Shown here piece after piece: positions 1-7,358 of a stretch of 35,649 bases of DNA. The stretch is from positions 1 to 35,649 of the forward strand of contig CAYYOT010000049.1 of NCBI GenBank assembly GCA_964473255.1, written 5' to 3'. The position numbers and the translations under genes were made by a program. The notes beneath the pieces were generated by a model. That model did no database searches and was not told the DNA's origin. It saw only the letters and a list, made by a program, of their open reading frames with translations. Origin of the DNA: Kuafuiihalomonas sp964473255 (lineage in GTDB: Bacteria; Myxococcota; Kuafuiibacteriia; Kuafuiibacteriales; Kuafuiibacteriaceae). Each line of letters starts with the position of its first letter. The stretch's first letter is position 1.

Positions 1-206
1 TGGCAGTACCGGCAGTCCATGCCCATCTCGCCCGCGTGGAGCGCATGGCTGTAGGCCACCGGCTGCTCGGGCATGTACCCAACGTCGGTAAACAGTGGCG
101 AAAACCAGAAAGTGACCCCCGCAACGTCGCCGACGCCTACGATGGGGACGGCGACCGCAACCAAGGTCGGGATATGGTTGGTCCAGCGAGGGAATGTGCG
201 ACTCAC
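1..206 (-). CDS. actA: ActA-like multihaem cytochrome c of alternative complex III (5' part only)
   Basis: The gene reads leftward off the window edge, so only the first 68 codons and two bases are present. The start is GTG at 206-204; an in-frame TAG sits at 212-210, so no longer start is possible. The visible protein has a short basic N-terminus, one hydrophobic segment (about residues 12-35, the membrane anchor or uncleaved signal), then TDVGYMPEQPVAYSHALHAG and a first haem motif MDCRYC(H) cut by the window end. A TDVGY-PEQPV-YSH-LHAGE-G-DCRYCH stretch after one membrane helix is characteristic of ActA, the multihaem subunit of the quinol-oxidising alternative complex III. The family call rests on this N-terminus only. 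It follows pufC in the same direction after a 349-bp gap and probably starts a separate act operon. The start codon has only a weak Shine-Dalgarno (GAGG about 10 nt upstream). Confidence 0.75.
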   Translation of the reverse strand, partial: MSRTFPRWTNHIPTLVAVAVPIVGVGDVAGVTFWFSPLFTDVGYMPEQPVAYSHALHAGEMGMDCRYC

Positions 207-555
207 GTCCTAGTAACCTCGAGCATCTACGGGGGGGTTTTGCAGCCTTCCCCCGAGGTTGTGGGCTCCTAGCATCCGGGTTTGGGCGGAGCAAGAACGA
301 CCCGATCCATTGAACAGCGGCTCGTCGAGCCGTTTGTATAACCCCCAGAATTCGGATGCAGCCGACGTCGCGGTTTCGGAGTCGGCTTCGACCAAATCGA
401 CCACCCTCCTACATCGGGGCGGTGCTCCGTGGGTCGTGACGGACTGCAGCACCAGCTGTGTCGTCAAACCTTTGTCCTGGACGGGTCAAGTGATCTCGTC
501 CGCCGCCGGGTCGAAGGGTCGAAGGAGCGCTTTCATACGTTTTGGGCGAGCAACT
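207..555. other. Intergenic gap between pufC and actA
   Basis: No convincing gene is seen in these 349 bp. A TTG-initiated frame on the minus strand (467-210) crosses most of it but has no ribosome site and no protein-like composition. A short perfect inverted repeat with arms CGGCTC/GAGCCG and a 3-nt loop lies at 318-332; it lacks a T-tract on either strand and is only a weak terminator candidate. The gap probably holds the end of the puf transcript and the promoter of the act operon, but no clear -35/-10 pair is visible. Confidence 0.5.
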
Positions 556-1737
556 CTACTTGAGTTCGTCGACGGAGGGGGCGTCTTCGGCAGGCCGGTC
601 ACCGTCGGTGTCATCACCTTCGGCTTCCGCTTCGGCCGCCGCCGCGGCAGCGGCCGCCTCTTCTTCGGCTTTCGCTTTCCGCTGTCGGTACGCTTCGGCG
701 TCCTCTTCGTACATGTCGGACCGGCTGAGCAACGGATAGTCCCTGAGCATGTTCTGCCCCAGGAGCGGTTTGTACACGCCCTGATGGCAGGTCGCACAGT
801 TCGCCTTCGGCGCATCTCCGGTCGGCCCCCACCGATGAGGAGGATAGGTATCCCGAAGCGGCGTGAGATACTCGTTGTTCAGCTCACGCACCATGCGGAT
901 GCCGTACCATGCCGTCGCCCTCGTCGGAGGACTCTGGTTCCACATCGCGACCGACCGAGAATTGTGACAGTACGTGCAGTTCACGCCAAGGGAGGTCGAC
1001 ATGTGCATCATGAGACCGTACGTCCACTCCGTCTGTTTGATGGACGTGCGATTTCCGCTGGGTAGTGCGTTCGTGGAGAGAACCCGGATGTTGTTGGCCT
1101 GCAGGAGAAACGGGGTAAACGGGTCGGCTGGCAATGATGCCATGGCAACGTTCGGATGGGGCTGATTCTGGCCGGCGCGATTACCGGCCAGTCCAGGCGA
1201 CTTCCGTTCCGGTTCGGTGAACCAGATGTATTGCGGTACCGGCTGGCCCCGGTGACACGTGTAGCAGGTCACTCCCGCGCCCTCGACGTGAGTCTGCCAG
1301 TTCTCGTTTATGTACTGACTCATTTGGATCATCCGCCGAGAAACGACCTTGGCGTAGACTTCATCCGAGGCCATGTTCTCCGGGTTGTGGCAGTAGTTGC
1401 ACCCTTGCTCGGGTGACACCCACTGCGTCATTGCCAACATGAACCGAGTGAAGCGAGCTGACGAAACGTTCCCTAGCACTTGAACGTTTTGGTACGCTTC
1501 GGACGAAGGAACGTAGTTTTCTTCGCTTTCGGCGCCCTCCGCCAGCGGTAGTGGCGGAGGAACGACGTTCTCGCCAGGCTGAGCCTCCAAACGAGTATTG
1601 GCCAAAACCAGTTCCATGCCCGTGCCGTCCGGCCCGCGCTGAACGGTCGAGATGGTCGTAGGCGCCCAGAGGAAAGCCAGCCCGAGAAGGGCGGCAACGA
1701 CCACCAAAGCGGTCTTGATATAATATGAAAGCGTCAT
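556..1737 (-). CDS. pufC: PufC, tetrahaem cytochrome subunit of the photosynthetic reaction centre
   Basis: PufC sits on the periplasmic face of the reaction centre and re-reduces the photo-oxidised special pair. The 393-residue protein has one N-terminal membrane segment (about residues 8-25) and four CXXCH haem motifs at residues 113-117 (CNYCH), 158-162 (CYTCH), 254-258 (CTYCH) and 314-318 (CATCH), the standard PufC arrangement. There is no lipobox cysteine near the N-terminus, so the helix itself is the likely anchor, unlike the lipidated cytochrome of Blastochloris. From about residue 342 the protein carries an unusual charged tail rich in Ala, Glu and Asp, with eight consecutive alanines near 361-368. 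The start ATG overlaps the pufM stop by 4 bp (ATGA), so translation is probably coupled. It is the last gene of the puf operon. Confidence 0.96.
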   Translation of the reverse strand: MTLSYYIKTALVVVAALLGLAFLWAPTTISTVQRGPDGTGMELVLANTRLEAQPGENVVPPPLPLAEGAESEENYVPSSEAYQNVQVLGNVSSARFTRFMLAMTQWVSPEQGCNYCHNPENMASDEVYAKVVSRRMIQMSQYINENWQTHVEGAGVTCYTCHRGQPVPQYIWFTEPERKSPGLAGNRAGQNQPHPNVAMASLPADPFTPFLLQANNIRVLSTNALPSGNRTSIKQTEWTYGLMMHMSTSLGVNCTYCHNSRSVAMWNQSPPTRATAWYGIRMVRELNNEYLTPLRDTYPPHRWGPTGDAPKANCATCHQGVYKPLLGQNMLRDYPLLSRSDMYEEDAEAYRQRKAKAEEEAAAAAAAAEAEAEGDDTDGDRPAEDAPSVDELK

Positions 1738-2711
1738 TGCGGCACATCCAGACTACCCGCTGGGTCAGGGACGATCGGGTACGGTTGCGTGTATTCGGGC
1801 GCGAAGCTGTTCTCGACGGCCCAAAGATACCAGTTGTCGACGACGGTTCCCGTGAGAAGAATCCCGATGCCTCCGGTCAGCGTGGTGAATACGGCGAACC
1901 ACCAGGCCCACCGATGGATCGACTCGAAAGTGGCATTGAAGCCCATCGTCCAGCGCCAGAACAGACCGGAGCGCTCCGCCGCGGTCCCGCGGTCGATGAT
2001 CTGAGAGACATCTCGTTCGCCTCCGACGCGACCCACGGCCAAGACGGTGGCCCCGTGCATCGCGAACAGCAAAGTGGAACCGTACAAAAATGCGATGGAG
2101 AGCGCATGGAACGGATTGTAAAAGAGGTTGCCGTATCGGATGGAGAACGCAGCCGTCCAATCCAGGTGCGGGAAGATGCCGTATGGCACCGCTTCCCCCC
2201 AGCTCCCCATGAATACCGGCCGAATGAACCCGAGGACCAAATACAACCAAATCGCCGATGCGAAAGCCCAGGACACGTGCGTCCCCATCCCCAGGGCGCG
2301 GGCCCTCTTGTAGCCTCGAAGCCACCACAAGAGGATCGAGACCGTGAGGAAGAGCCCAGTAATCAGGAACCATCCGCCTTCATTGAGCGGCGGCCAGCGC
2401 AACCCATAGGAGGGCGGGGGTGGCTCCAATGCCAACCAGGGCAGCTGACGAACGAACTCGATCGGGCTCCAGCCTACCGATGCCCACATGTTGAGCCCGA
2501 TGATCTCGAATGCCGCCAAACCGAAGACGATCGAAAGGACCCCGAAGGTGCCGAGGGAGATTGGGCCGATCTGGGCGCTACCGAGGAGCCCAAACAAATG
2601 AGCGAAGCGCCCACCCCTCGTTCGAGGCAGAACGCCCTCATCGATGGGCACCCCCTGGTCGAAGGGCCCTCGGACCTGAACCTGCGTAAATAAGTTTTGA
2701 TAATCGGTCAT
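1734..2711 (-). CDS. pufM: PufM, reaction centre M subunit
   Basis: M subunit of the type-II reaction centre, 325 residues, with five membrane helices. Conserved ligands are plain: NPFHALS gives the special-pair ligand His202, FAMHGAT gives iron ligand His219, and ESIHRWAWW gives iron ligand His266 (counting the initial Met as 1). The residue aligned with the iron ligand Glu M234 is Asp here: the stretch reads GGERDVSQ where Rhodobacter has GGEREL. The segment around it aligns without gaps to IADRGTAAER. The C-terminus extends past VDNWYLW by about 30 residues, as in species whose reaction centre binds a tetrahaem cytochrome. The start ATG lies 12 nt after the pufL stop, with GGCGGA as a weak ribosome site. 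Confidence 0.97.
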   Translation of the reverse strand: MTDYQNLFTQVQVRGPFDQGVPIDEGVLPRTRGGRFAHLFGLLGSAQIGPISLGTFGVLSIVFGLAAFEIIGLNMWASVGWSPIEFVRQLPWLALEPPPPSYGLRWPPLNEGGWFLITGLFLTVSILLWWLRGYKRARALGMGTHVSWAFASAIWLYLVLGFIRPVFMGSWGEAVPYGIFPHLDWTAAFSIRYGNLFYNPFHALSIAFLYGSTLLFAMHGATVLAVGRVGGERDVSQIIDRGTAAERSGLFWRWTMGFNATFESIHRWAWWFAVFTTLTGGIGILLTGTVVDNWYLWAVENSFAPEYTQPYPIVPDPAGSLDVPQ

Positions 2712-2723
2712 CAGTTGTCCGCC

Positions 2724-3548
2724 TTATTGCCAGATCGGCAAATTCAGCCACCACGTCCACCACTCGGGCCAGCCGCGGGTCCAGAATGGTCCGCTGATCA
2801 CGATGCAAACGGCGCTCCAAAAGCCCGCGCTCAGCGCCAAGAATAGTCCCAGCCGATGAATTCCGAGCTCACCAATCGAATAGCCGATGAAGTCTCGGAA
2901 GAAGGTGTCCTCATGTTCGGACATCTTCACCGCTTGACCCTTTGGTGGGTTTACGGCGGATAGGATGAGGCCACCGTGCAAAGCCAAGGCCAGCGTCGTC
3001 GTAAAGAAGAAGCTGACTGCGATCATGTGCGCTGGATTATAATGGAAGTGCAGATACTGGTATCCGACGTTGGACACCCAGTCCAAGTGACTGAAGATCC
3101 CATACGGAAACCCGTGACCCCAAGCCCCGAGCAGCACCGGGCGAATGACGACCAGCGTGAAGTAGGCGAAGATGGCCATGCCAAAGGCAAACGGGATGTG
3201 GTAACCCATACCAAGCTTGCGACTGATCTCCGCCTGACGAAGGGCCCACGAAACGAAGGCACCAAGGGCGCAGATGGTCACCAGCTGCCAGATCCCTCCC
3301 TCTCGTAACGGGGCAAAGCCGAGGCCGTACTCGAGAGCCGGAGGCGCGATGTTGATCATCCATATGTTCCAGGTCGGACCCCAGGCCGCACCCAAGATGA
3401 TTAGGATCGTGCCCAGCGCCGAGAAAAAGATGCTCGTTACGCCGAAGAACCCCACGTAGAACGGCCCCATCCAGAAGTCGAAGAGGTCACCGCCGATCAG
3501 CGTTCCTCCGCGGACGCGATACTTCCGTTCAAAGCTCAACAAGGCCAT
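2724..3548 (-). CDS. pufL: PufL, reaction centre L subunit
   Basis: L subunit of the reaction centre, 274 residues, the usual length, with five membrane helices. Functional residues are all present (one higher than Rhodobacter numbers because Met is counted): His154 and His174 (bacteriochlorophyll ligands), His169 (hydrogen bond to the special pair), His191 and His231 (iron ligands), and Glu213 and Ser224 of the QB proton path in HEDTFFRDFIGYSIG. The start ATG is preceded by GGAGGA about 10 nt upstream. The gene is separated from pufA by 82 bp containing stable hairpins, which in purple bacteria protect the upstream pufBA message and lower reaction-centre expression relative to LH1. Confidence 0.98.
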   Translation of the reverse strand: MALLSFERKYRVRGGTLIGGDLFDFWMGPFYVGFFGVTSIFFSALGTILIILGAAWGPTWNIWMINIAPPALEYGLGFAPLREGGIWQLVTICALGAFVSWALRQAEISRKLGMGYHIPFAFGMAIFAYFTLVVIRPVLLGAWGHGFPYGIFSHLDWVSNVGYQYLHFHYNPAHMIAVSFFFTTTLALALHGGLILSAVNPPKGQAVKMSEHEDTFFRDFIGYSIGELGIHRLGLFLALSAGFWSAVCIVISGPFWTRGWPEWWTWWLNLPIWQ

Positions 3549-3572
3549 CGTCTAAATTCCTCCATCGACCAA

Positions 3573-3616
3573 GCCCCGAAGGGGGGCCACTCGGCGACGA
3601 ACTCTCGCCGCCGAGT
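3573..3616 (-). promoter_or_regulatory. Hairpins in the pufA-pufL intercistronic gap
   Basis: Two inverted repeats lie between the LH1 alpha gene and pufL. The first in transcript order has perfect 8-bp arms, ACTCGGCG (3589-3596) and CGCCGAGT (3609-3616), around a 12-nt loop. The second (3573-3587) is a C-run/UUCG/G-run hairpin, an exceptionally stable tetraloop form. Neither is followed by a T-tract, so they look like mRNA decay barriers or partial attenuators rather than terminators. In Rhodobacter the equivalent pufA-pufL structure stabilises the pufBA segment; assigning that role here is inference from position. Confidence 0.65.
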
Positions 3617-3630
3617 CACCCACATGGCCG

Positions 3631-3819
3631 TCAATACGATGGCGGCAGAGCCGACATCTGCGTCGCTACGCCCTTGCCAGAGGGCGTATCGAAATCCAAC
3701 CAGTTGTACCGCTCCGTACTGAGTAGAGTGAAGTGAATCGTGAACGCCAAAAGCGCGAGAAACACGTGCATCCCTACCAGCACTTGTCGTGGATCGAACA
3801 TCATCCAGATTCTGTACAT
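3631..3819 (-). CDS. pufA: PufA, LH1 antenna alpha polypeptide
   Basis: 62-residue LH1 alpha chain with the classic start MYRIWMMFDPR, one membrane helix, bacteriochlorophyll ligand His29 in AFTIHF, and the LLSTERYNW segment. Trp40 (His+11) is in place to hydrogen-bond the C3 acetyl of bacteriochlorophyll. A second histidine (His18) lies near the start of the helix. After NWLD the protein has a polar C-terminal tail of about 20 residues that may be processed or may contact PufC. A strong ribosome site (GGGAGGT) lies 6 nt before ATG. It follows pufB by 30 bp. Confidence 0.96.
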   Translation of the reverse strand: MYRIWMMFDPRQVLVGMHVFLALLAFTIHFTLLSTERYNWLDFDTPSGKGVATQMSALPPSY

Positions 3820-3849
3820 GCTATACCTCCCAGTACCTCTTCACCCTCG

Positions 3850-4005
3850 TCACTGAAACCAGGGACGATAGGAGAAGATCAGTGCGTGGGCCACGACCGC
3901 GAACAAGATGTACACGACCGTTCCGGCCACCATCCAGCCATGGAACTCCTTGGCTTCCGCCTCGGTCATTCCGCCCTGGGAGAAGCTCCCATTTCCATCA
4001 CTCAT
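3850..4005 (-). CDS. pufB: PufB, LH1 antenna beta polypeptide
   Basis: 51-residue LH1 beta chain: a polar N-terminus with GMTEAEAKEFHGWM, one membrane helix, bacteriochlorophyll ligand His40 in VVAHAL, and a terminal YRPWFQ with Trp49 at His+9. The second conserved histidine (His22 in EFHGW) is present. The aromatic residues at His+4 and His+6 are Phe44 and Tyr46, where Rhodobacter has Tyr and Trp, which may shift the LH1 absorption slightly. A good ribosome site (AGGTGAG) lies 5 nt before the ATG at 4005. The order pufB then pufA is standard. Confidence 0.95.
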   Translation of the reverse strand: MSDGNGSFSQGGMTEAEAKEFHGWMVAGTVVYILFAVVAHALIFSYRPWFQ

Positions 4006-4015
4006 ATAGTCTCAC

Positions 4016-4069
4016 CTTTCGAAAGGTCGCCTTACGGCGATTGCTGCGCCCAACCCGCGCCGCTGGGTT
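4016..4069 (-). promoter_or_regulatory. Inverted repeats in the leader upstream of pufB
   Basis: The 116-bp gap between the PufQ-like gene and pufB contains three inverted repeats: CTTTCGAAAG (4016-4025, a perfect palindrome just before the pufB ribosome site), TCGCC-TTAC-GGCGA (4027-4040) and AACCC/GGGTT with an 8-nt loop (4052-4069). They would fold in the pufB mRNA leader and could mark an RNA processing point or protect the 5' end of the pufBA message. No PpsR palindrome and no clear sigma-70 promoter is seen here, so puf transcription probably reads through from bchC. Confidence 0.45.
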
Positions 4070-4121
4070 CCACCGGGCCCTCGCGAGACCCCAATGAACT
4101 CGTGAAGCGATTCGTCATCGC

Positions 4122-4361
4122 TCAAACCATGAAAAGGAAGGTCAGGACCTCGTGCACCTCGGCTCTCGTCTCATCGATGACTCCGTGGCCACGCTCCGCG
4201 AATCGACGCCTAACCCAGGTTTCGGGAAGCGCCCTTCGCGTCGCCACGAATGGCAAAAATGCGATGAAGGCCAAAGTGGCAAAGACATGGTACTGACGGC
4301 GATCGGCCGCTCTCGAGTTTCGTACTCGGGGTCCGATGTCGATGGCGTTGAGTTGGGTCAT
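4122..4361 (-). CDS. pufQ: PufQ-like small membrane protein
   Basis: 79-residue protein between bchZ and pufB, exactly where pufQ lies in Rhodobacter and relatives. It has a polar N-terminus, RRQYHVFATLAFIAFLPFVA as the single membrane segment (about residues 22-41), and a basic/acidic C-terminal part. The R-R/E-Y-x-x-F...LPF pattern resembles PufQ, a poorly understood factor linked to bacteriochlorophyll delivery and LH1 assembly, but similarity beyond the helix is weak. The ATG has a strong ribosome site (AGAGGAG, 6 nt spacing), which supports a real gene. The name depends mainly on position, size and topology. Confidence 0.6.
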   Translation of the reverse strand: MTQLNAIDIGPRVRNSRAADRRQYHVFATLAFIAFLPFVATRRALPETWVRRRFAERGHGVIDETRAEVHEVLTFLFMV

Positions 4362-4394
4362 ATCGCTCTCCTCTTGCTAAATTTTCCGTACATC

Positions 4395-5843
4395 TCAAGC
4401 GACTCCCCCTTGGGTCGTCGCCTGCACGGAGAAGACTATCTCCGGAGTGACGCGTGTCTCTCCGTTACGCTCGGCTTCGCGCTCGATGGCGTCTCGCAGC
4501 CGTTTGGCCGCGGAAATCCGGGTTAGGATCGGGTGATTCTCGAGGATCTGATCGAGGGCGGCCTGCGCCTCGTCTGCCCAAAGCATCTCTCGATGGAGTC
4601 GAGATGGTGTCGCTGGAACCTCGTCGAGCTTCGAGCCCAGCGGAAGAATGTTGAACAGGGCATCGAACATCGAGTTACAGACTTCCTGGATGAGATAGGT
4701 TGCCCCGCCGTATCCCATGAAGGGTGTGCCCGTATGACGACGGATCGCCGTCCCCGGGAACGAGACCGGGATATAGGCGGCACGCGGCCCCAACTCGGCG
4801 AGGTACATGCGCTCGTTGTAGCTCCCAAACACTATCAGCGGCGTCTTCTCGTGAATCGCGTGGCGGACCTCTTGATTGTTCGGCTTCTGACCAGCGCATC
4901 GAGAAAAAGCGAAGTTGCAGGGCAATCCTAGTTCACTCTCCAAGTAATTACGTATTCCCCGGGTGAAGGTTTCCGTCGAAACGATCCCGAAGGAAGCCGT
5001 GCCGAAGAAGTCTTGCGTCACCGATCGCCATAGGTCCCAGATCGGCTTGATGGTCGAGTGCTTCTCGCGCTCGATGAAAGGCTCTGGGTCGAGCTCGAGC
5101 TCTTGACCCATTGTGCGCAAGAAGGCGGTCGTGCTCTGGAGGCCAATCGGCGCCTGGAGATACGGTCGCTCGAGCATCTCACAGAGTAGCCGCCCGTACT
5201 CTCGATACATGCAGACATTGAGTTCTGCTTCGGCCAATCGTGCAACGTCGGCCACGTGAGTCCCCAGGGGGAAGACCATGTGCACCTCGGCCCCGATCCC
5301 CTCGATGAGTCGACGAATCTCCGCCAGGTCTGACGACGTATTGAAGTAGCCGTACGACGGCCCAATGATGTTCACGCGGGGCTTCTCGCCATCTTTACGC
5401 TTTTTGGGTGCACGGATCTTTTTGGTTCCGAACTCCGACCAAAGCCAGCTCAACGCCCGGTCGGCGCTCTGCCACTGATCCTCGTCGATCGTCCGCGGCA
5501 GGAATCGCTTCAGGCCTGTACCTTCAGGCGTGACGCCTCCTCCGATCATCTCTGCGATCGACCCCGTCACCACCACGCTGGGCAGGGCGGGGTCCAATGA
5601 CTGGTGAGCTCGGCGCATTGCGCCTTCGGTCCCTTTTTGCCCGAGTTCCTCCTCGGCCAGACCGGTAACGACGACCGGAAGCTCGTGGGGCGGTAAGCCG
5701 TCGGTATAATGAAGGACCGACGTGACCGGGAGGTTCTCACAGCCCACCGGTCCATCGATGACGACCTGCAGACCCTTCACCGCGCTGAATACGTAGACGG
5801 CGCCCCAGTAGCCGCCGGCTCGATCGTGGTCGAGGATCAGCAT
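4395..5843 (-). CDS. bchZ: BchZ, chlorophyllide a reductase subunit Z
   Basis: BchZ pairs with BchY as the NifK-like catalytic component of chlorophyllide oxidoreductase, which reduces ring B of the chlorin. The 482-residue protein starts MLILDHDRAGGYWGAVYVFSA and has VGCENLPVTSVLHYTDGLPPHELP, with Cys35 as cluster ligand, both hallmarks of BchZ. The open frame continues 258 codons upstream, but that part only shadows bchY; homology begins at the ATG at 5843. The start overlaps the bchY stop by 7 bp. It follows bchX and bchY in the normal bchCXYZ order and leads into the puf genes. Confidence 0.96.
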   Translation of the reverse strand: MLILDHDRAGGYWGAVYVFSAVKGLQVVIDGPVGCENLPVTSVLHYTDGLPPHELPVVVTGLAEEELGQKGTEGAMRRAHQSLDPALPSVVVTGSIAEMIGGGVTPEGTGLKRFLPRTIDEDQWQSADRALSWLWSEFGTKKIRAPKKRKDGEKPRVNIIGPSYGYFNTSSDLAEIRRLIEGIGAEVHMVFPLGTHVADVARLAEAELNVCMYREYGRLLCEMLERPYLQAPIGLQSTTAFLRTMGQELELDPEPFIEREKHSTIKPIWDLWRSVTQDFFGTASFGIVSTETFTRGIRNYLESELGLPCNFAFSRCAGQKPNNQEVRHAIHEKTPLIVFGSYNERMYLAELGPRAAYIPVSFPGTAIRRHTGTPFMGYGGATYLIQEVCNSMFDALFNILPLGSKLDEVPATPSRLHREMLWADEAQAALDQILENHPILTRISAAKRLRDAIEREAERNGETRVTPEIVFSVQATTQGGVA

Positions 5844-7357
5844 GCCGACGCCCCCGCCGTCTTCTTTTGCCGCGCCAGCTGGACGAGGCGCTTGTGGCGA
5901 AAGTCGGGACGATCTCGAGGCGTGTCTTCCCAGACCCCTGCCGTCGGACCCTGTCCGACACCGTCGAAGAAGTCGCGCATGGCCTCGAAACGGGCCTTCC
6001 CGGCCATGGCGGCATTCACGACCTGGGCGAGTGAACCGGCCCCCGCCGGGCCCATGAGGGGACGGGCGGATATCAGATTCGTGAAGTAGAGCGCTGGCGT
6101 CGTGCGCTCCTTTGCCTTCTGCACGACCGGAGTCGTTCCGATGGCCAGGTCCGGCTCGAACTCTTCGAGAGCAGCGAGGTCGTGCTCGAGCGAGGCGCGG
6201 TAGGTCACATGAACCCCATGCGCAACGAGCCACTCGGCATCGGCGGCCGACCATGGTGTCCGGGGACACGCGGTGCCGACGTACCGCAGGTCGGCGCCGC
6301 TCTCCACGAGGAGGCGGGCGACGAGAAGCTCCGAACCTTCGTATCCGGAGAGAGTAATGCGACCGTCGATCCGAGCGTCCTGCAGTGCCGCAGCCACGGC
6401 GGGAAGCACGGCGTTCTTGGCCGCCTCGACTCTGGCCGAGCCAACGTTGGCCGATCGCCCGACCGCTTCCAGCCACGCGGCCGTGCCTTCCTGGCCTACC
6501 GGTGCCGAGCCGACGATCGGTCGCCCGGCCGCCTCGAGCTCGCGAACCGCGGAAGTATAGAAGGGATGAAGGGCGGCCACGGTGACTCCGTCCAAAGCCG
6601 CGTAAAGCTCTCGCCACTCGCGGGTAGGAACGACCGGCCCGGCGGCCAGGCCCATGGGCTCGAGCATACGACCGATGCCCACCGGATCGGCGGGGAACAT
6701 CTCGCCCAGCAAAGTCACGGTAGGAACGGCGGAAACGCCTTCACGTGGCGCCGAAACCGGACCGGCCTCGGCTTCCTTGCGGGCGTACGCCAGCATGGCG
6801 CCGGCCAGAACGTCTTTGGCCTCGGCGTGCGTGGGAACGCCGAAGCCCGGCACATCGATACCGATGATGCGGACGCCGTTGATCTGCTTGGGCAGGAGAC
6901 GCAGCGGAACTCCGGATGCCGTGGGTACACAGAGGTTGGTCACGACGATCGCGTCGTACGCATCCGGATCGGCGATCTGGTGGACGGCCTCGCGAATGTC
7001 TTCGAATAGCTTTCCCGTCACCAGGCTCTCGGAATCGAAGGGCACGTAGCCGACGGATCGTCGGGCCCCGTAGAAGTGCGAGGTGAACGTGAGCCCATAC
7101 ACGCAGCACGCCGACCCGGAGAGGATGGTCGCCGTGCGCCGCATGCGCAGTCCGACCCGAAGAGATCCGAACGCCGGACACATACTCTGCGGCTGGTCGT
7201 GCGGCCCCACCGGGTAGTCGGCCTCGAAGCGCTCCAGGAGGGGGCGAGCCCCGGCCGAGGCGGCGGCGGCCCGAAGACGCTCGGCCCCACCATGACAGTC
7301 GGCTGTGGTGGCGACGGTATCGGGCTGGCCGGCGTTGGCGACTTCGAGCTTCGTCAT
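5837..7357 (-). CDS. bchY: BchY, chlorophyllide a reductase subunit Y
   Basis: NifD-like subunit of chlorophyllide oxidoreductase. The 506-residue protein carries candidate cluster cysteines at Cys60 (QSMCPAFG), Cys84/85 (GSACCVYG) and Cys143 (VTNLCVP), in the usual N-terminal positions. The chosen ATG (7357) is 1 nt after the bchX stop (TGAGATG). A longer frame upstream lies inside bchX and is basic and unlike the family. The final codons overlap the bchZ start. Together with BchX and BchZ it converts chlorophyllide to the bacteriochlorin level. Confidence 0.96.
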   Translation of the reverse strand: MTKLEVANAGQPDTVATTADCHGGAERLRAAAASAGARPLLERFEADYPVGPHDQPQSMCPAFGSLRVGLRMRRTATILSGSACCVYGLTFTSHFYGARRSVGYVPFDSESLVTGKLFEDIREAVHQIADPDAYDAIVVTNLCVPTASGVPLRLLPKQINGVRIIGIDVPGFGVPTHAEAKDVLAGAMLAYARKEAEAGPVSAPREGVSAVPTVTLLGEMFPADPVGIGRMLEPMGLAAGPVVPTREWRELYAALDGVTVAALHPFYTSAVRELEAAGRPIVGSAPVGQEGTAAWLEAVGRSANVGSARVEAAKNAVLPAVAAALQDARIDGRITLSGYEGSELLVARLLVESGADLRYVGTACPRTPWSAADAEWLVAHGVHVTYRASLEHDLAALEEFEPDLAIGTTPVVQKAKERTTPALYFTNLISARPLMGPAGAGSLAQVVNAAMAGKARFEAMRDFFDGVGQGPTAGVWEDTPRDRPDFRHKRLVQLARQKKTAGASAC

Positions 7358-7358
7358 C

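Noticed and set aside
318..332. Inverted repeat as rho-independent terminator of puf
   Set aside because: Six-bp stem without a T-tract on either strand; kept only as a note in the intergenic entry.
210..467. 85-codon minus-strand frame filling the pufC-actA gap
   Set aside because: TTG start, no ribosome site, no hydrophobic or domain pattern; likely chance frame in non-coding DNA.
485..535. 16-codon ATG frame just downstream of pufC
   Set aside because: No ribosome site and too short to judge; nothing recognisable in the product.
259..1065. Long plus-strand reading frame opposite the end of pufC
   Set aside because: High-GC shadow frame; the minus strand encodes PufC with four haem motifs, and the plus-strand product is Arg-rich without domain features.
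1725..2693. 322-codon plus-strand frame opposite pufM
   Set aside because: Antisense shadow; PufM on the minus strand has all main cofactor ligands.
5844..6617. 258-codon upstream extension of bchZ
   Set aside because: It lies wholly inside bchY in another frame and has an Arg-rich shadow composition; BchZ homology starts at 5843.
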